Assembly (NCBI GenBank): GCA_028826165.1
Contig: JAPDFW010000033.1
Location: 558,001-622,000, forward strand
Source: Anaeramoeba ignava
Lineage: Eukaryota > Metamonada > Anaeramoebidae
DNA: 64,000 nucleotides
Reading direction: 5' to 3'
The notes beneath the pieces were generated by a model that saw nothing but the letters and a program-made list of their open reading frames with translations, made no database searches and was not told the origin of the DNA. The position numbers and the translations under genes were made by a program. Shown in pieces: positions 1-10,914 of this stretch (position 1 is the first letter of the stretch; every line of letters starts with the position of its first letter).

Positions 1-2
1 GT

Positions 3-185
3 AATAAATCATTTCAAATATTAGAATATTGGATTTATTCAAATCAAATTAAAGATGAAATTCAAATTACACAAGAAATTATTGATGAAATTAAAACTGG
101 AATTGATTATTTTCAATTAAATCAAACAAATCCAAATTTATTTGATTTATTAATTAAAAAATTTAATAATCAAAATCTAAATTAA
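3..185 (+). CDS. 3' end of a BTB-type protein (partial at window edge)
   Basis: The window opens inside a coding region whose last 60 codons are visible, ending in TAA at 183-185. The peptide contains FQILEYWIYSNQIKDE, then a helical stretch rich in Ile and Gln, and ends NLFDLLIKKFNNQNLN. It is almost identical at DNA level to the end of the RCC1-BTB gene that finishes at 2036 and to the fragment at 6237-6500, so it is the C-terminal half of a second BTB-like domain from a recently duplicated paralogue. The N-terminal part lies outside the window, so the full architecture is unknown; RCC1 repeats upstream are likely by analogy. Confidence 0.75.
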   Translation, partial: NKSFQILEYWIYSNQIKDEIQITQEIIDEIKTGIDYFQLNQTNPNLFDLLIKKFNNQNLN

Positions 186-243
186 AATTAAAATTAAAAT
201 TAAAATCATTTTTTCATTTTTTTCATTTTTTTCTTTTTCAAAA

Positions 244-2036
244 ATGAATGATTGTTTATTTTTTGGAAGAAATCAATATCCAATTCTTATCGAAAATAAA
301 CCAAATAAAATAACAAAACCAATTCAATTTAAATTTGAAAATGAAAATGAAAATGAAAATGAAAAACAAATTAAACAAATTTCATCAGGTTATTTTGGAA
401 CAATTTTCCTTTTTGAAAATGGAAAAGCAATAGAATGTTTAAAAGAAAATGATTCAAACCAAAATCCTTCAAAAATCCAAATTGAAGAAAATATTCAAAA
501 AGTAACTTTTGGTGAACAAAATGAAGCTATTTTAACAATAGAAGGAAATGTATTTGCCAAAAGGAAGAGATATTAATCCAAATAATCGAAATGAATTTAT
601 CAATATTTCATCATTAATTGAAGATACAAATGATAGAATAATTCAAGATATTGTTTCTGGAAACAAATCAATTTACTTATTAACTTCAAATCAAAATGCT
701 TATGGAATTGGTGATAATCTATATGGCCAACTTGGTTTTGATTCTGAAACACTTGAAGAAACAGAAAAACCAATTTTAATGATGAAAAATGTTTCTAAAA
801 TATTTTCAGGAAATATTTCACTTCATGTTTTTCTTTTAAATACAAATCAAGAATTATTTGGATGCGGATATAATTCATTTGGCCAACTTGGATTAGGAGA
901 ATCAATAAAAAAAATAAAAATCCAAAAATTAACCAAAATCCAAAATATTCCAAAAGGTAAAATAATTGATATTCAATGCGGATTTAATCATTCAATAATG
1001 TTGATTGAAAATGAAAATCAAAATGAAAATCAAAATGAAAATCCAAAAAGAAAACTTTATTCATGTGGTTATTCTCGATTAAATGGACTTGGCAAAAATG
1101 AAAATACTTATGAATTTACTGAAATCAAATCATCCTTATTTGAAAATGATGATAATATTCTTGATTTTTCTGTTGGAAGATATCATACTTTGATTTTAAC
1201 TTCAAAAAGGAAATTAAATGGATTTGGAAGTAATCAATATGGTCAATTAGGAACTGGAGATACAAATCATCAATCCATTCCAATTCAAATTGAATTTCCT
1301 AAATTAAGATTTAATGAAAATATTTCTAATTATCATATTTATTGTGGATTTAATAATTCATTTATTTATTATTCTCTTTTTCTTTCTTCTTTTTCCAATC
1401 TTGAAGAAGATTTGATAAAATTATTTAAAAGAAAAGAATTTTGTAATATTTCATTTAAAACAGAAAATGGAGAAATAATTGAAGCTCATAAATTAATATT
1501 GAAATATAGATTAAATCAAAATGAAAATCAAATTGAAAAACTTCAAGAAATTATTTCAAAAAAATCAATTAAAGAATCAAATCAAATATTTGAAATGATT
1601 TATTCAAACACAAATAAATCCAAAATTATATTCTGAAATTAAAGAAATTATAAATTCAAATGAAAAAATTGAAGAAACAATGAAAAGAATTTATTTAAAT
1701 GAAAATGAAAAAGATTTTATAATTGAAAGAAAAGAAAAACAATATAAATTTCCAAAATTAATATTAATAATGAGAAGTGAATTATATCGAGGAATGTTTT
1801 TATCTGTAACAGAAGATAAATCTAATAAAGTTAGAGATTATAGTGAATTAAGTAATAAATCATTTCAAATATTTGAATATTGGATTTATTCAAATCAAAT
1901 CAAAGATGAAATTCAAATTACACAAGAAATAATTAATGAAATTAAAATTGGAATTGATTATTTTCAATTAAATCAAACAAATCCAAATTTATTTGATTTA
2001 TTAATTAATAAATTTAATAATCAAAATCAAAATTAA
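244..2036 (+). pseudogene. RCC1-repeat / double-BTB protein, interrupted by two one-base frame breaks
   Basis: This reads as one intronless gene of about 596 residues in three frames: 244 to about 560, about 560 to about 1605, and about 1605 to 2036. RCC1 blades are clear, with GIGDNLYGQLGFD, GCGYNSFGQLGLGE and GFGSNQYGQLGTGDTN. A BTB-like segment follows (EFCNISFKTENGEIIEAHKLIL), then a second BTB-like domain (KFPKLILIMRSELYRGMF). Dropping one A from the run at 559-562 and one base in 1590-1616 restores one continuous protein. No GT-AG intron explains either break. RCC1 folds bind chromatin, GTPases or membranes; BTB mediates dimerisation or cullin-3 binding. The function here is unknown. 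It could be a decaying paralogue or an intact gene with consensus errors. Confidence 0.75.
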
Positions 2037-2480
2037 AAATAAGAATAGATTTAATTTAATATTTAATTTATAAATTAATTTAAAAATATAATTTAATATT
2101 TAATTTTATTGTTTTAAATTTTATTATTTAAATATTTAGCATAAAAATATAAAAATGGGAATAGATTTAATTTAATATTTAATTTATAAATTAATTTAAA
2201 AATATAATTTAATATTTAATTTTATTATTAAAATAATAATTTATTGTTTTAGATTTAAATATTTTATTATTTAAAATATTTAAACATATAAATATAAAAA
2301 TGAAAATAGATTTAATTTAATATTTAATTTATAAATTAATTTAAAAATATAATTTAATATTTAATTTTATTATTAAAATAATAATTTATTGTTTTAGATT
2401 TAAATATTTTATTATTTAAATATTTAACATATAAATATAAAAATAAGAATAGGTTTAATATTTAATTTATTTAATTTTTT
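2037..2480. repeat. Degenerate tandem A+T repeat, about four copies of 116-145 bp
   Basis: A unit beginning AATAGATTTAATTTAATATT recurs at about 2044, 2160, 2305 and (diverged) 2448. Spacings are about 116, 145 and 143 bp, and the copies are nearly identical apart from indels. It lies directly 3' of the RCC1-BTB gene. No coding potential is visible. Confidence 0.7.
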
Positions 2481-2992
2481 AAATTTTATGTTTAAAAAAA
2501 TTTATAATTTAAAATATTATTTAAATTTTATTAAATATAAAAAAATATTTTAATTTATTATTTAATTTTTTTAAAAAATAATTATTTATTTAAAATATTT
2601 TAAAAAATTTTGATTTTTGAAATTAAAATTTTATCTTTTTGAATTAAATTGAATTAATATTAATTTGAAAATTTGTTTTTAAAATTTAAATTTATTAATA
2701 ATTTTTAAATTCCAAAAAAAAATTAAATTAAAAATTAAATTAAAATGATTTTCCTTTTTTAATAAAAATTAATAAAAAAATAATAATTTATTAATAAATT
2801 AATTTAAAATAATAAATTAAAAGAAAATTAAATTAATTATTAATTTAAATTTATTCTTATTTTTATATTTTTATTTATTTTCAAAATCCACTTTTTATTC
2901 ATTTTTTTTATTTAAATTTTTTTTTCATTTTTCCTTTTTAAAAATAAAAAACACAAAACAAAAACAAAAAACACAAAAACAAAAAAAACAAA
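2481..2992. other. A+T-rich intergenic stretch
   Basis: Non-repetitive A+T-rich sequence with no open frame of note. The last 130 bp become T-rich and then, just before the ATG at 2993, rich in A and C (several ACAAAA-type runs). This is probably the promoter and 5' UTR of the BTB-TLDc gene. Confidence 0.5.
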
Positions 2993-4678
2993 ATGGATAA
3001 CAATAATAATGATAACCAAATTGAAAATGAAAATGCAAATCAAAATCAAAATGAAATGAAAAATTTAGAAAAAAAAGTAACAAAAAATTTAATTAAAGAT
3101 TATTCAAACCTTTTAAATGGAAATTCATTTAAAGATTTTTCAATTTTTGTTGAAAATAAATCAAATCCTTTTGAAATTAAAGTTCATAAATCAATTTTAT
3201 CTTCAAGATCTCCTTTTTTTAATGAGTCATTAAGGCAAGAATCTCTTTCTATTTCTTTAAATCAATTTAATAAAAAAGAAATGGAATCAATTTTGAGTTA
3301 TATTTATTATGGAAATATTTCTTTTGAGAATCAAGAAAATCTTATTCAATTATTGGAAATTTCAATTTATTTTAAATTAAATTTATTGAAAGAAATTATT
3401 CAAAAAAAAATTTCAAATTCAATTAATTATTCAAATTTTTTCCAATTTTTATTCCAAAATCGAAATTTAAAATCAAATGAAATTGAAATAAAATGTTTTG
3501 AATTAATAAATCAAAATTTTTCCCAAATTCAGAATAATGAAAATTTATTCAATTTAACTAAAGAAGAAATTATCAAATTTATTCAATTTAAACAAGAAAA
3601 AAAAGAAATTTTTCAATTTGATTTTTTTCAATTTTTAAATAATTGGATTAAAAAAAGAAATAAAAGATTAAAAGGAAAGAAAGAAAAAGAAAAAGAAAAA
3701 GAAAAAGAAATTGAAAAGAAAAGATTATTTCATTCTTTTTTTTCATTATTTGATAAAGATTCAATTTCAAAACAAGATTTTGATAAATTAAAACAATTTG
3801 ATTTTTTTCCCAAATCTTTTTTAGTTGATATTCAAAACAAAGTTATTCAAGATAATCAAAAAGAAAATCAACAAATGAAAATTGAAATTGAAAACAAAGA
3901 GAAGGAAATTGAAGAGAAATGGAAGAAAGAAGTTGAAAATAAAGAGAAAGAAATTGAAAACAAAGAGAAAGAAATTGAAGATAAAAACAAAGAAATTGAA
4001 GAGAAATGGAAGAAAGAAGTTGAGAAAATGAAACCTATTTTTGATAAATATCAAGATCAATATCAAAAAGATTTGGAATATGAAAAGAAAATGAAGGAAT
4101 TACAAAAGAATTTTCCTCAATTTTCAGAAACAAGAATTATTACAGAAGAAGAATATGTTAAGAAATTACAAGAATGGATAAATGATAATGATTTTTTTTC
4201 TAAAATGAAAAAAGGATTTTCAGCAAAAAGAGATGGATTTGATTCTCAAAATTGGCATAAAGCAGTTGATGGGAAAGGAAAAACATTAGTTATTATCAAA
4301 ACAAAAGATAATTTTATTTTTGGAGGTTTTACTCAAGTTGGATTTAAATATGTTCAATCAGGTTATGAATACATTAATGATTCAAATGCATTTATTTTTT
4401 CATTAAGAAATGATAAAGGGGATAGAATGCCTGCAAAGTTTACATATAAACAAGGTCATGAAGGATGTGCAATTGAATCTAATTTAAGTTATGGTCCAAC
4501 TTTTGGTGATGGAAATGATTTTAAATTAGAATCTAATTTACAACCTGGTTTTTCAAATTTTGGTTATGGTTATAATCTACCTAATGGAATTAAAGAAGGA
4601 ACAAATGAAGCTAAAAGTTATTTAGCTGGTTCTTATAAATCATGGGTTGTTGATGAACTTGAAACTTATTTTATTTAA
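2993..4678 (+). CDS. BTB - coiled coil - TLDc domain protein
   Basis: Intronless, 561 residues. Residues about 30-150 form a BTB domain (FKDFSIFVENK, VHKSILSSRSPFFNESL, ILSYIYYGNISF). About 150-280 is helical and BACK-like. About 280-370 is a highly charged coiled coil of repeated IENKEKEIE units. About 395-561 is a TLDc domain, with the typical SQNWHKAVDGKGKTLVIIKT opening, a glycine-rich centre (FIFGGFTQVG) and SNLSYGPTFGDGNDFKL. TLDc proteins are linked to V-ATPase regulation and oxidative stress in other eukaryotes. Combined BTB-TLDc architectures are common in some amoeboid protists. The start is the first ATG after an A-rich leader and precedes a short Asn-rich tail. The family call is confident; the cellular role is not. 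Confidence 0.88.
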   Translation: MDNNNNDNQIENENANQNQNEMKNLEKKVTKNLIKDYSNLLNGNSFKDFSIFVENKSNPFEIKVHKSILSSRSPFFNESLRQESLSISLNQFNKKEMESILSYIYYGNISFENQENLIQLLEISIYFKLNLLKEIIQKKISNSINYSNFFQFLFQNRNLKSNEIEIKCFELINQNFSQIQNNENLFNLTKEEIIKFIQFKQEKKEIFQFDFFQFLNNWIKKRNKRLKGKKEKEKEKEKEIEKKRLFHSFFSLFDKDSISKQDFDKLKQFDFFPKSFLVDIQNKVIQDNQKENQQMKIEIENKEKEIEEKWKKEVENKEKEIENKEKEIEDKNKEIEEKWKKEVEKMKPIFDKYQDQYQKDLEYEKKMKELQKNFPQFSETRIITEEEYVKKLQEWINDNDFFSKMKKGFSAKRDGFDSQNWHKAVDGKGKTLVIIKTKDNFIFGGFTQVGFKYVQSGYEYINDSNAFIFSLRNDKGDRMPAKFTYKQGHEGCAIESNLSYGPTFGDGNDFKLESNLQPGFSNFGYGYNLPNGIKEGTNEAKSYLAGSYKSWVVDELETYFI

Positions 4679-6236
4679 AAATTAATTAATAATAAGAAAA
4701 TCAAACTTTTTTTTTTAATTTTTTATTTCAAAATTTAGTTCAATTTTAATTTACTTTTAATCAAATTAATTTCTTTAAAATAATAAATAAAAAACAAATT
4801 TAATTTTAAATAATTTAATTTTAATTTAAAATATTTATTAAAAATTTAATTAATAAAAAATAATCCAAAAAAAAAAAATAATAAATTTTAAAAAATTGAA
4901 TATTTTTAATATAATAAATAAAAATAAAAATTGAAAATAGAAATTAATAATAATTAAATTTAAATTCATTAATTAAAATAATAAAATAAAAAAAATCAAA
5001 TAAAATTTATTATTAATTAATATTTAAATATTAATAAATTATAATCAAAAATCAAAAAAATAGAATAATTAGTAAATTATTTTTTTAGAAAGTTTATCTT
5101 ATTCAATCATGTTAAATTCAATTTATTTAAAATTTTTAATTTTTAATTTTATTTTTAATATATTTTATTATAATTAAAATTGAAATAATAAATAATTAAA
5201 AATATTAATATAATAAATAAAAATATTATATCAAATTAAAATAAAATAAATTTAAATTAAATTATTATTAAATATTATTAAAATTAAATATTTATCTTTA
5301 TTAAAATATTTATTCCACTTTTTAATATATTTTATTATAATTAAAATTGAAATAATAAATAATTAAAAATATTAATTTAATAAATGAAAATATTATTTCA
5401 AATTAAAATAAAATAAATTTAAATTAAATTATTATTAATTATTATTAAAATTAAATATATCTTTATTAAAATATTTATTCCACTTTTTAATATATTTTAT
5501 TATAATTAAAATTGGAATAATAAATAATTAAAAATATTAATTTAATAAATAAAAATATTATATTAAATTAAAATAAAATAAATTTAAATTAAATTATTAT
5601 TAAATATTATTAAAATTAAATATTTATATTTTATTAAAATATTTCAATTTTCTTCTCAATTTTATTAAATTATTGGGAATAGTTTTATATTATTTTAAAT
5701 AAAAGAAATATTAATAAAAATATATAAAATATAATTAATTTTAAATTTAATTATTTAATATTCTTTATTCCATTTTTGAAATAAATTAATTAAAATATTT
5801 TATTAATTTTATTAAATTATTGAGAATAGTTTTATATTATTTTAAATAAATAAATATTAATAAAAATATATAAAATATAATTAATTTTAAATTTAAGTAT
5901 TTAATATTCTTTATTCCATTTTGAAATAAATTAATTAAAATATTTTATTTATTGTATTAAATTATTGAGAATAATTTTATATTATTTTAAATAAAGAAAA
6001 ATTAATAAAATATATAAAATAGAATTAATTTTAAATTTAATTATTTAATATTCTTTATTCCATTTTTGAAATAAAGTAATTAAAATATTTTATTAATTTT
6101 ATTAAATTATTGGGAATAGTTTTATATTATTTTAAATAAAGAAATATTAATAAAATATATAAAATATAATTAATTTTAAATTTAATTATTTAATATTCTT
6201 TATTCCATTTTTGAAATAAATTAATCAAAATATTTT
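4679..6236. repeat. Intergenic A+T region with two tandem repeat families
   Basis: No genes are visible. From about 5150 to 5640 a unit of about 166 bp occurs three times, each starting with TTTTAATATATTTTATTATA. From about 5660 to 6236 a different unit of about 145 bp occurs four times, marked by TTGGGAATAG or TTGAGAATAG at about 5674, 5820, 5965 and 6110 and by TTCTTTATTCCATTTTTGAA. The second array stops abruptly where a copied BTB fragment begins. Sequence from 4679 to 5150 is A+T-rich without a clear repeat. Confidence 0.7.
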
Positions 6237-6500
6237 ATAATTGAAAGAAAAGAAAAACAATATAAATTTCCAAAATTAATATTAATAATGAGAAGTGAAT
6301 TATATCGAGGAATGTTTTTATCTGTAACAGAAGATAAATCAAATAAAGTTACAGATTATAGTGAATTAAGTAATAAATCATTTCAAATATTTGAATATTG
6401 GATTTATTCAAATCAAATTAAAGAAGGAATTCAAATTACACAAGAAATAATTAATGAAATTCAAATTGGAATTGATTATTTTCAATTAAATCAAAATTAA
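6237..6500 (+). pseudogene. Duplicated 3' fragment of the BTB gene family
   Basis: 87 codons plus TAA, beginning mid-protein in the frame that reads IIERKEKQYKFPKLILIMRS and ending FQLNQN. At DNA level it is a near copy of the end of the RCC1-BTB gene from about 1715 onward, and its last part also matches 3-185. It ends a few codons early because the terminal segment NPNLFDLLINKF is missing. No start or upstream exon is seen; the left junction lies inside ATTTTATAATTG, where the 145-bp tandem array and the gene share microhomology. This is a truncated segmental duplicate, probably not a functional gene. Confidence 0.75.
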
Positions 6501-6564
6501 AATTTGAAATTAAATTAAAATCAAAATTAAAATTAAAATTAAAATCAAAAATTTTTTTCTATTT

Positions 6565-7524
6565 TTATTTTATTAATTGGTTCTTTGGATCAATTCTATC
6601 AACTTTAGTTTTTGGAATTCTAAAAGAAGGAGAAACCCAAACACCACAAGAACATTGAGATCCACTCCAGTTAAATGATCCAATTTTAGTTCCACATTTT
6701 AAACAAGAAATTTTTCCATTGATTTGAGATGTATTTTTGATCCAATCCATTGGTTCAATAAAATACGATGAACAAAACATTTTTGTCTCAGATTTCTTCT
6801 TTTCGTTAAAATTCTTAGCATTGTATCCTGTCTCATGTTCAACTAAATTGTCTTCTGTAAAGAGAATTTGCCTGCATAATTTACAACGAAAATGAACATA
6901 TTCTTTTGGATCGATTTGGATTTCTGTTTTTTCGATTGATTTTTCATTGATTTCTTGAGATTTTTGCTTTTCATCATTCTCTAATTGATTTGTATTTATT
7001 GATTCTTTTTCTTTGTGCAAATTCAAGTAATTTTTCATTCTGTATTCTTTATGCCAAATTGAGTTTCCGTTGAAATTAAATCCCATTTTGTAAAATAATT
7101 CCAATTGAGAAATAAATCCTTGGTTGATTTGAACACTTGGTCTAACCGACGCAACAATTTCATTTGCGTCTTTGAATTCCAAATTATAAGTTTTCATAAA
7201 ATATCCAACTACAATAGCAGGAGATCTACTTGTTCCTGCTTGACAATGAACCAATACATTTTCATTTTTTTTCAATCCATTTTCAATAAAATTAAGTGCT
7301 GATTCAATATGACTTAATAAGTTTTCTGTTTCCATATCATTGATTTCTATAATCATATGCAAAATATCTTGATGATTTTTAAATTCCTCAAGTTTTTCAT
7401 GATATTTTTCAACACTTAAAACTCTTTTAATTTCCAATTCTTTTAATTTTTGAATATTTTGAATACTTTTTTCTGAACCAAGAAAAAGATGTTTTTGAAT
7501 AACAGAAATATCAATAGATTGCAT
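6565..7524 (-). CDS. DUSP12: Yvh1/DUSP12-type dual-specificity phosphatase with C-terminal zinc-binding domain
   Basis: Intronless, 319 residues. The N-terminal phosphatase domain (about 5-155) carries the active-site signature HCQAGTSRS with catalytic Cys94 and a candidate general acid Asp63 in NDMETEN. The C-terminal domain (about 210-319) has the Cys/His pattern expected of Yvh1: CKLCRQ, VEHE, a single Cys in MFCSS, SCLKCGTKIG and CSCGVWVSPSF. In yeast and animals this family releases Mrt4 from pre-60S ribosomes through the zinc domain, and the phosphatase activity is dispensable. Both halves are intact here. The next gene upstream on the same strand ends only 111 bp away. Confidence 0.93.
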   Translation of the reverse strand: MQSIDISVIQKHLFLGSEKSIQNIQKLKELEIKRVLSVEKYHEKLEEFKNHQDILHMIIEINDMETENLLSHIESALNFIENGLKKNENVLVHCQAGTSRSPAIVVGYFMKTYNLEFKDANEIVASVRPSVQINQGFISQLELFYKMGFNFNGNSIWHKEYRMKNYLNLHKEKESINTNQLENDEKQKSQEINEKSIEKTEIQIDPKEYVHFRCKLCRQILFTEDNLVEHETGYNAKNFNEKKKSETKMFCSSYFIEPMDWIKNTSQINGKISCLKCGTKIGSFNWSGSQCSCGVWVSPSFRIPKTKVDRIDPKNQLIK

Positions 7525-7635
7525 TTCAAATTTTAAAAAAAATGAATTTTAAAAAAAATGATTTTTATTTTTTTAATTTTAAAAAGAAAATTTTGTTTTT
7601 GTTTTTGTTTTTGTTTTCAAATTTTTCATCCTCAT

Positions 7636-10600
7636 TCATTTTTTTTCTAAAAGATACATCAACATTGAGTTTTCATTCAACTGATAATAATCACAAGCAT
7701 CTCTAAGTTCTTCTTTCAAAGAGATGCTGTTAATATCCATTTCATCAGTGTAAAAAAAATTGATTAATTTTTGGACAGTATCAAAACTTCTTCCAGAATA
7801 ATCTGTGACACAATTTGAATCATCAACAACATTAATAAACATATTCTGGTATAAATCACTTCTTGCAATAAGTATTACGCGATGAACGCGCACTTCCTTT
7901 TGGTCGACTTTTATGCCAAAATCTTTTGTTTCATTTTGCAACTGAAGTTTTGATAAATCCGCAAGTAATTGCGGTCTTCCTGGCTTTAAAAATATTCCCA
8001 GCTTCTCAAGAAGTTTTTGTGCATTTAATGCTCTTGAACTTCCTGAATAAACATATTCTTTTACTAGTTCAACTTCTTCTTTTTTTTTTGAACTTAATCC
8101 TTTTATAAATTGCCAAATTTTTTCACTTCCTATTCTATTTTCTAAAATGCATTTGTGAAAAACTACTTGAAATTCTTTTCCCTCTAAAAAAACATCTCCG
8201 CTAACTTCTTGTTTGGATAGTTTGACCATATCCTCAATAATAGACTGATATGACCGGATATATTGTTGTATTTCTCTACTAGCTAAACCTATTGGTGTCT
8301 GTTTTTTTTTCAAAAATAAAAATAAACATTTTCATTTTCCATTTTGATTTTCTATTTTTTTATTACTTCCTTTATTTAAATATTTTTTTTTAGTTTCATT
8401 TATTCATTTCTATTCTTGTTTATTTTTTTTTATATGAAATACTTTCTAAAAAATTTCAAAGTTAGTTTCAAAAATTTGAAAGAAAAAAAACAAAGAAAAA
8501 AGATACTTTCTAAAAAATTCCAAATTAATCTTTTCATTTTAAAATTTTTTCATTATTTAAAAGTTTTACTCTCTAATAAACAAAAATATAAATATAAAAT
8601 ATAAATAAAAATATAAAAATAAAAATACATCTTGAATATCTATTAAAGATCCGGAATCTAATAAAAGTTTAATTTTTTCAATTTGTCTTGGTGATTTTCT
8701 CAGACAAGCATAATGAAAAGGTGTTCGAAACTTTATATATTTTTATATATAAATTTTTAAATTTTTAAATTTTAAATTTTAAATTTTAAATTTTTACAAA
8801 CTAAATTAAAATTGGATTCAAAATTTTTAATAAATAAATAAATAAAAACTTTATTAATAGAAAATATAAATAATACATTCTATATTTTTTTTTATCATTT
8901 TAATACATAAAAATCATTTGAAAAATTTCAAAATTCATTACATTCTGAATATTTGGATTGGCTCCTTTTTCAAGAAGTAATTTAATTACTTCAATATTAT
9001 CCCCTTCACAAACTAAATGCAAAGGAATTGAATCCTAATTTTAAATTCAATCAAAATCATAATAAAAAATTTTATCTTATATTTTTAATTTATATATTTT
9101 TTTTTTACATACTAAAAATATAATTTTAATTTTAAAAAACAAATAAAAATGATTGAAATTCAAACTCCCTAAAAAATAACATTTTGAATTAAATTAAAAA
9201 TTAAAATTTTTTCTTAAAATATTATTCACATCTTTTATATTTGGATCAGCTCCATGTTGAAGTAATAATTGAATTAATGAGGCTTGAGGTTGATTTTCAC
9301 ATAAAATATGAAGAGGAGTTTTTAACTAAATTTTCAAAGAAAAAATTTTTAAATTAAGATTCAAATTTATTTAGATAAACTTTTTCTTACATCCTTAAAA
9401 GAAAAATCTAGAATTAAAATCAAATAAATTTAAAATATTAAATTGAAAAATTTCTACTTCCTGTTAATTTTGTTCAAAAGATAATTTAAATGTTCCATTT
9501 TTAGAAATTAATTTGATAATCAAAATTCAAACATCTTGTAAATTTGGATTTGCTCCAGAATTTAGAAGATTTTCTATAATTTCTTGATTTAAAACAGTTT
9601 CGCAAACTAAGTGTAAAGGAACTTTTTTCTTTTTTTTTTTTTGTTTTTCATTTTTAAATTTAATCAAAGAATGAAATTTTTTAATTTTCACAAAATTTAC
9701 AAACTAAATCAAAAACAATTTTAATTTTAATTTTAATTTTAATTTCATCAATTTTATTTTTACATTCTAAAAAATTGATATTGTTTATTTATTTAAAATT
9801 TAGATTAAAAAAACATAAAATGAAATTGTTTTTAATTTACATCTGGTAAATTTGGATTAGCTCCATATTTTAATAATATTTTAACAACTTCAGCTCCTTT
9901 TTCATTTTTACAAACAAAATGAAGAGGAGTAAATCCCTAAATAAATCCAAGGATTAAGTTATGTTTAAATTAAAGAGGAAATTAAATGTTTTACAAACTT
10001 AAACAAAAAACAAGTTGATTTATAAATTTTGATTTTTTAATTTGAAAAGGTTTTCTTATTAATTACTTCCTAAATTTAATAAGATTTTTGTTTTCCATTT
10101 TGTCTAAATATATTAATTTCTATTTATTTCTGGATTTAAAATTGATACATCTGTTGAATTTGGATTAGCTTTCATTGCTAATAATTTTTCAATTAATTCC
10201 AAAGATTCAAAATAATGTTTACAACAAAAATTGAGAACGGGAATATTCTTAATAAAAATAAAGAGAGTAAAACGGATTCAAATTAAAATATAAAAGAAAT
10301 AATATTTTTACATACTAAAAAACGAAAATAATTTTAATAAAAAAAGTCAAATATCTTAAAATGGAAAAATTTTAATATACAAAATAATTATCATTTGACA
10401 TTTTTGTTTGATCTATTCTTTGTTGGAAAAGAACTTTTGTAACTTTTAAAGGTTGAAGTTGATTTAAAGCAGTATATTCTGATGATGAGATTGCCTTTTA
10501 ATTTTTTATCACAAAACAATAAATAAATTAAAAATTGATTTATTTTTATTTTTATTTTTATTTTTATTTACAATATGAAGATTAGGATCAGCTCCATATA

Positions 10601-10823
10601 ATAATAATAGAATTGGTATTTTTGAAGGAAGTTGTTTTAAAATTGTATATTGAAATAATTCATTTATCTATTTTTTTTTATATTAAAATTATTAAAGAAA
10701 ATTTGTTTTATATCTTTTTATTTTTACTTTTTTTGTTGATTTTTTGAGAAATGTTTGTAATTTTTTCTCGTTTTCTGAATTAACTATTTTTTGAAATTTT
10801 TTGCACAATTTAGAATCTAACAT
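7636..10823 (-). CDS. Ankyrin-repeat / double-BTB protein, ten exons with about one ankyrin repeat per exon
   Basis: Proposed exons in transcription order: 10823-10728, 10667-10572, 10494-10381, 10247-10149, 9936-9841, 9628-9533, 9325-9230, 9034-8942, 8730-8629 and 8298-7636, giving 516 residues. Every exon is a multiple of three, so all introns are phase 0. Exons 2-9 are 31-38 codons each and most encode one ankyrin-like unit, for example GFTPLHFVCKN...GANPNLPD and DSIPLHLVCEG...GANPNIQN; exons 2-4 are diverged. The last exon starts TPIGLASREIQQYI and then carries two BTB-like domains, the second with VHRVILIARSDLYQNMF. An alternative in-frame ATG at 10898 would add a hydrophobic leader read from the T-rich promoter; I prefer 10823. 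Function unknown; probably protein-protein scaffolding. Confidence 0.82.
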
Positions 10824-10914
10824 AAAAAAAAAAAGGAAAATAGTAATAAGAATAATAATAAGAATGAAAAGAGAAAAATGAAAAAAAAACAAAAACATTT
10901 TTTTTTTCTAAATT

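Noticed and set aside
2037-6236. CRISPR-like or centromere-like reading of the tandem repeats
   Set aside because: There are no unique spacers and the genome is clearly eukaryotic; copies are contiguous tandem units. Too few copies to call a centromere.
10824-10898. Upstream ATG giving the ankyrin-BTB protein a hydrophobic signal-like leader
   Set aside because: The leader reads through a T-rich tract like those before other start codons here, and ankyrin-BTB proteins are normally cytosolic; kept only as an alternative.
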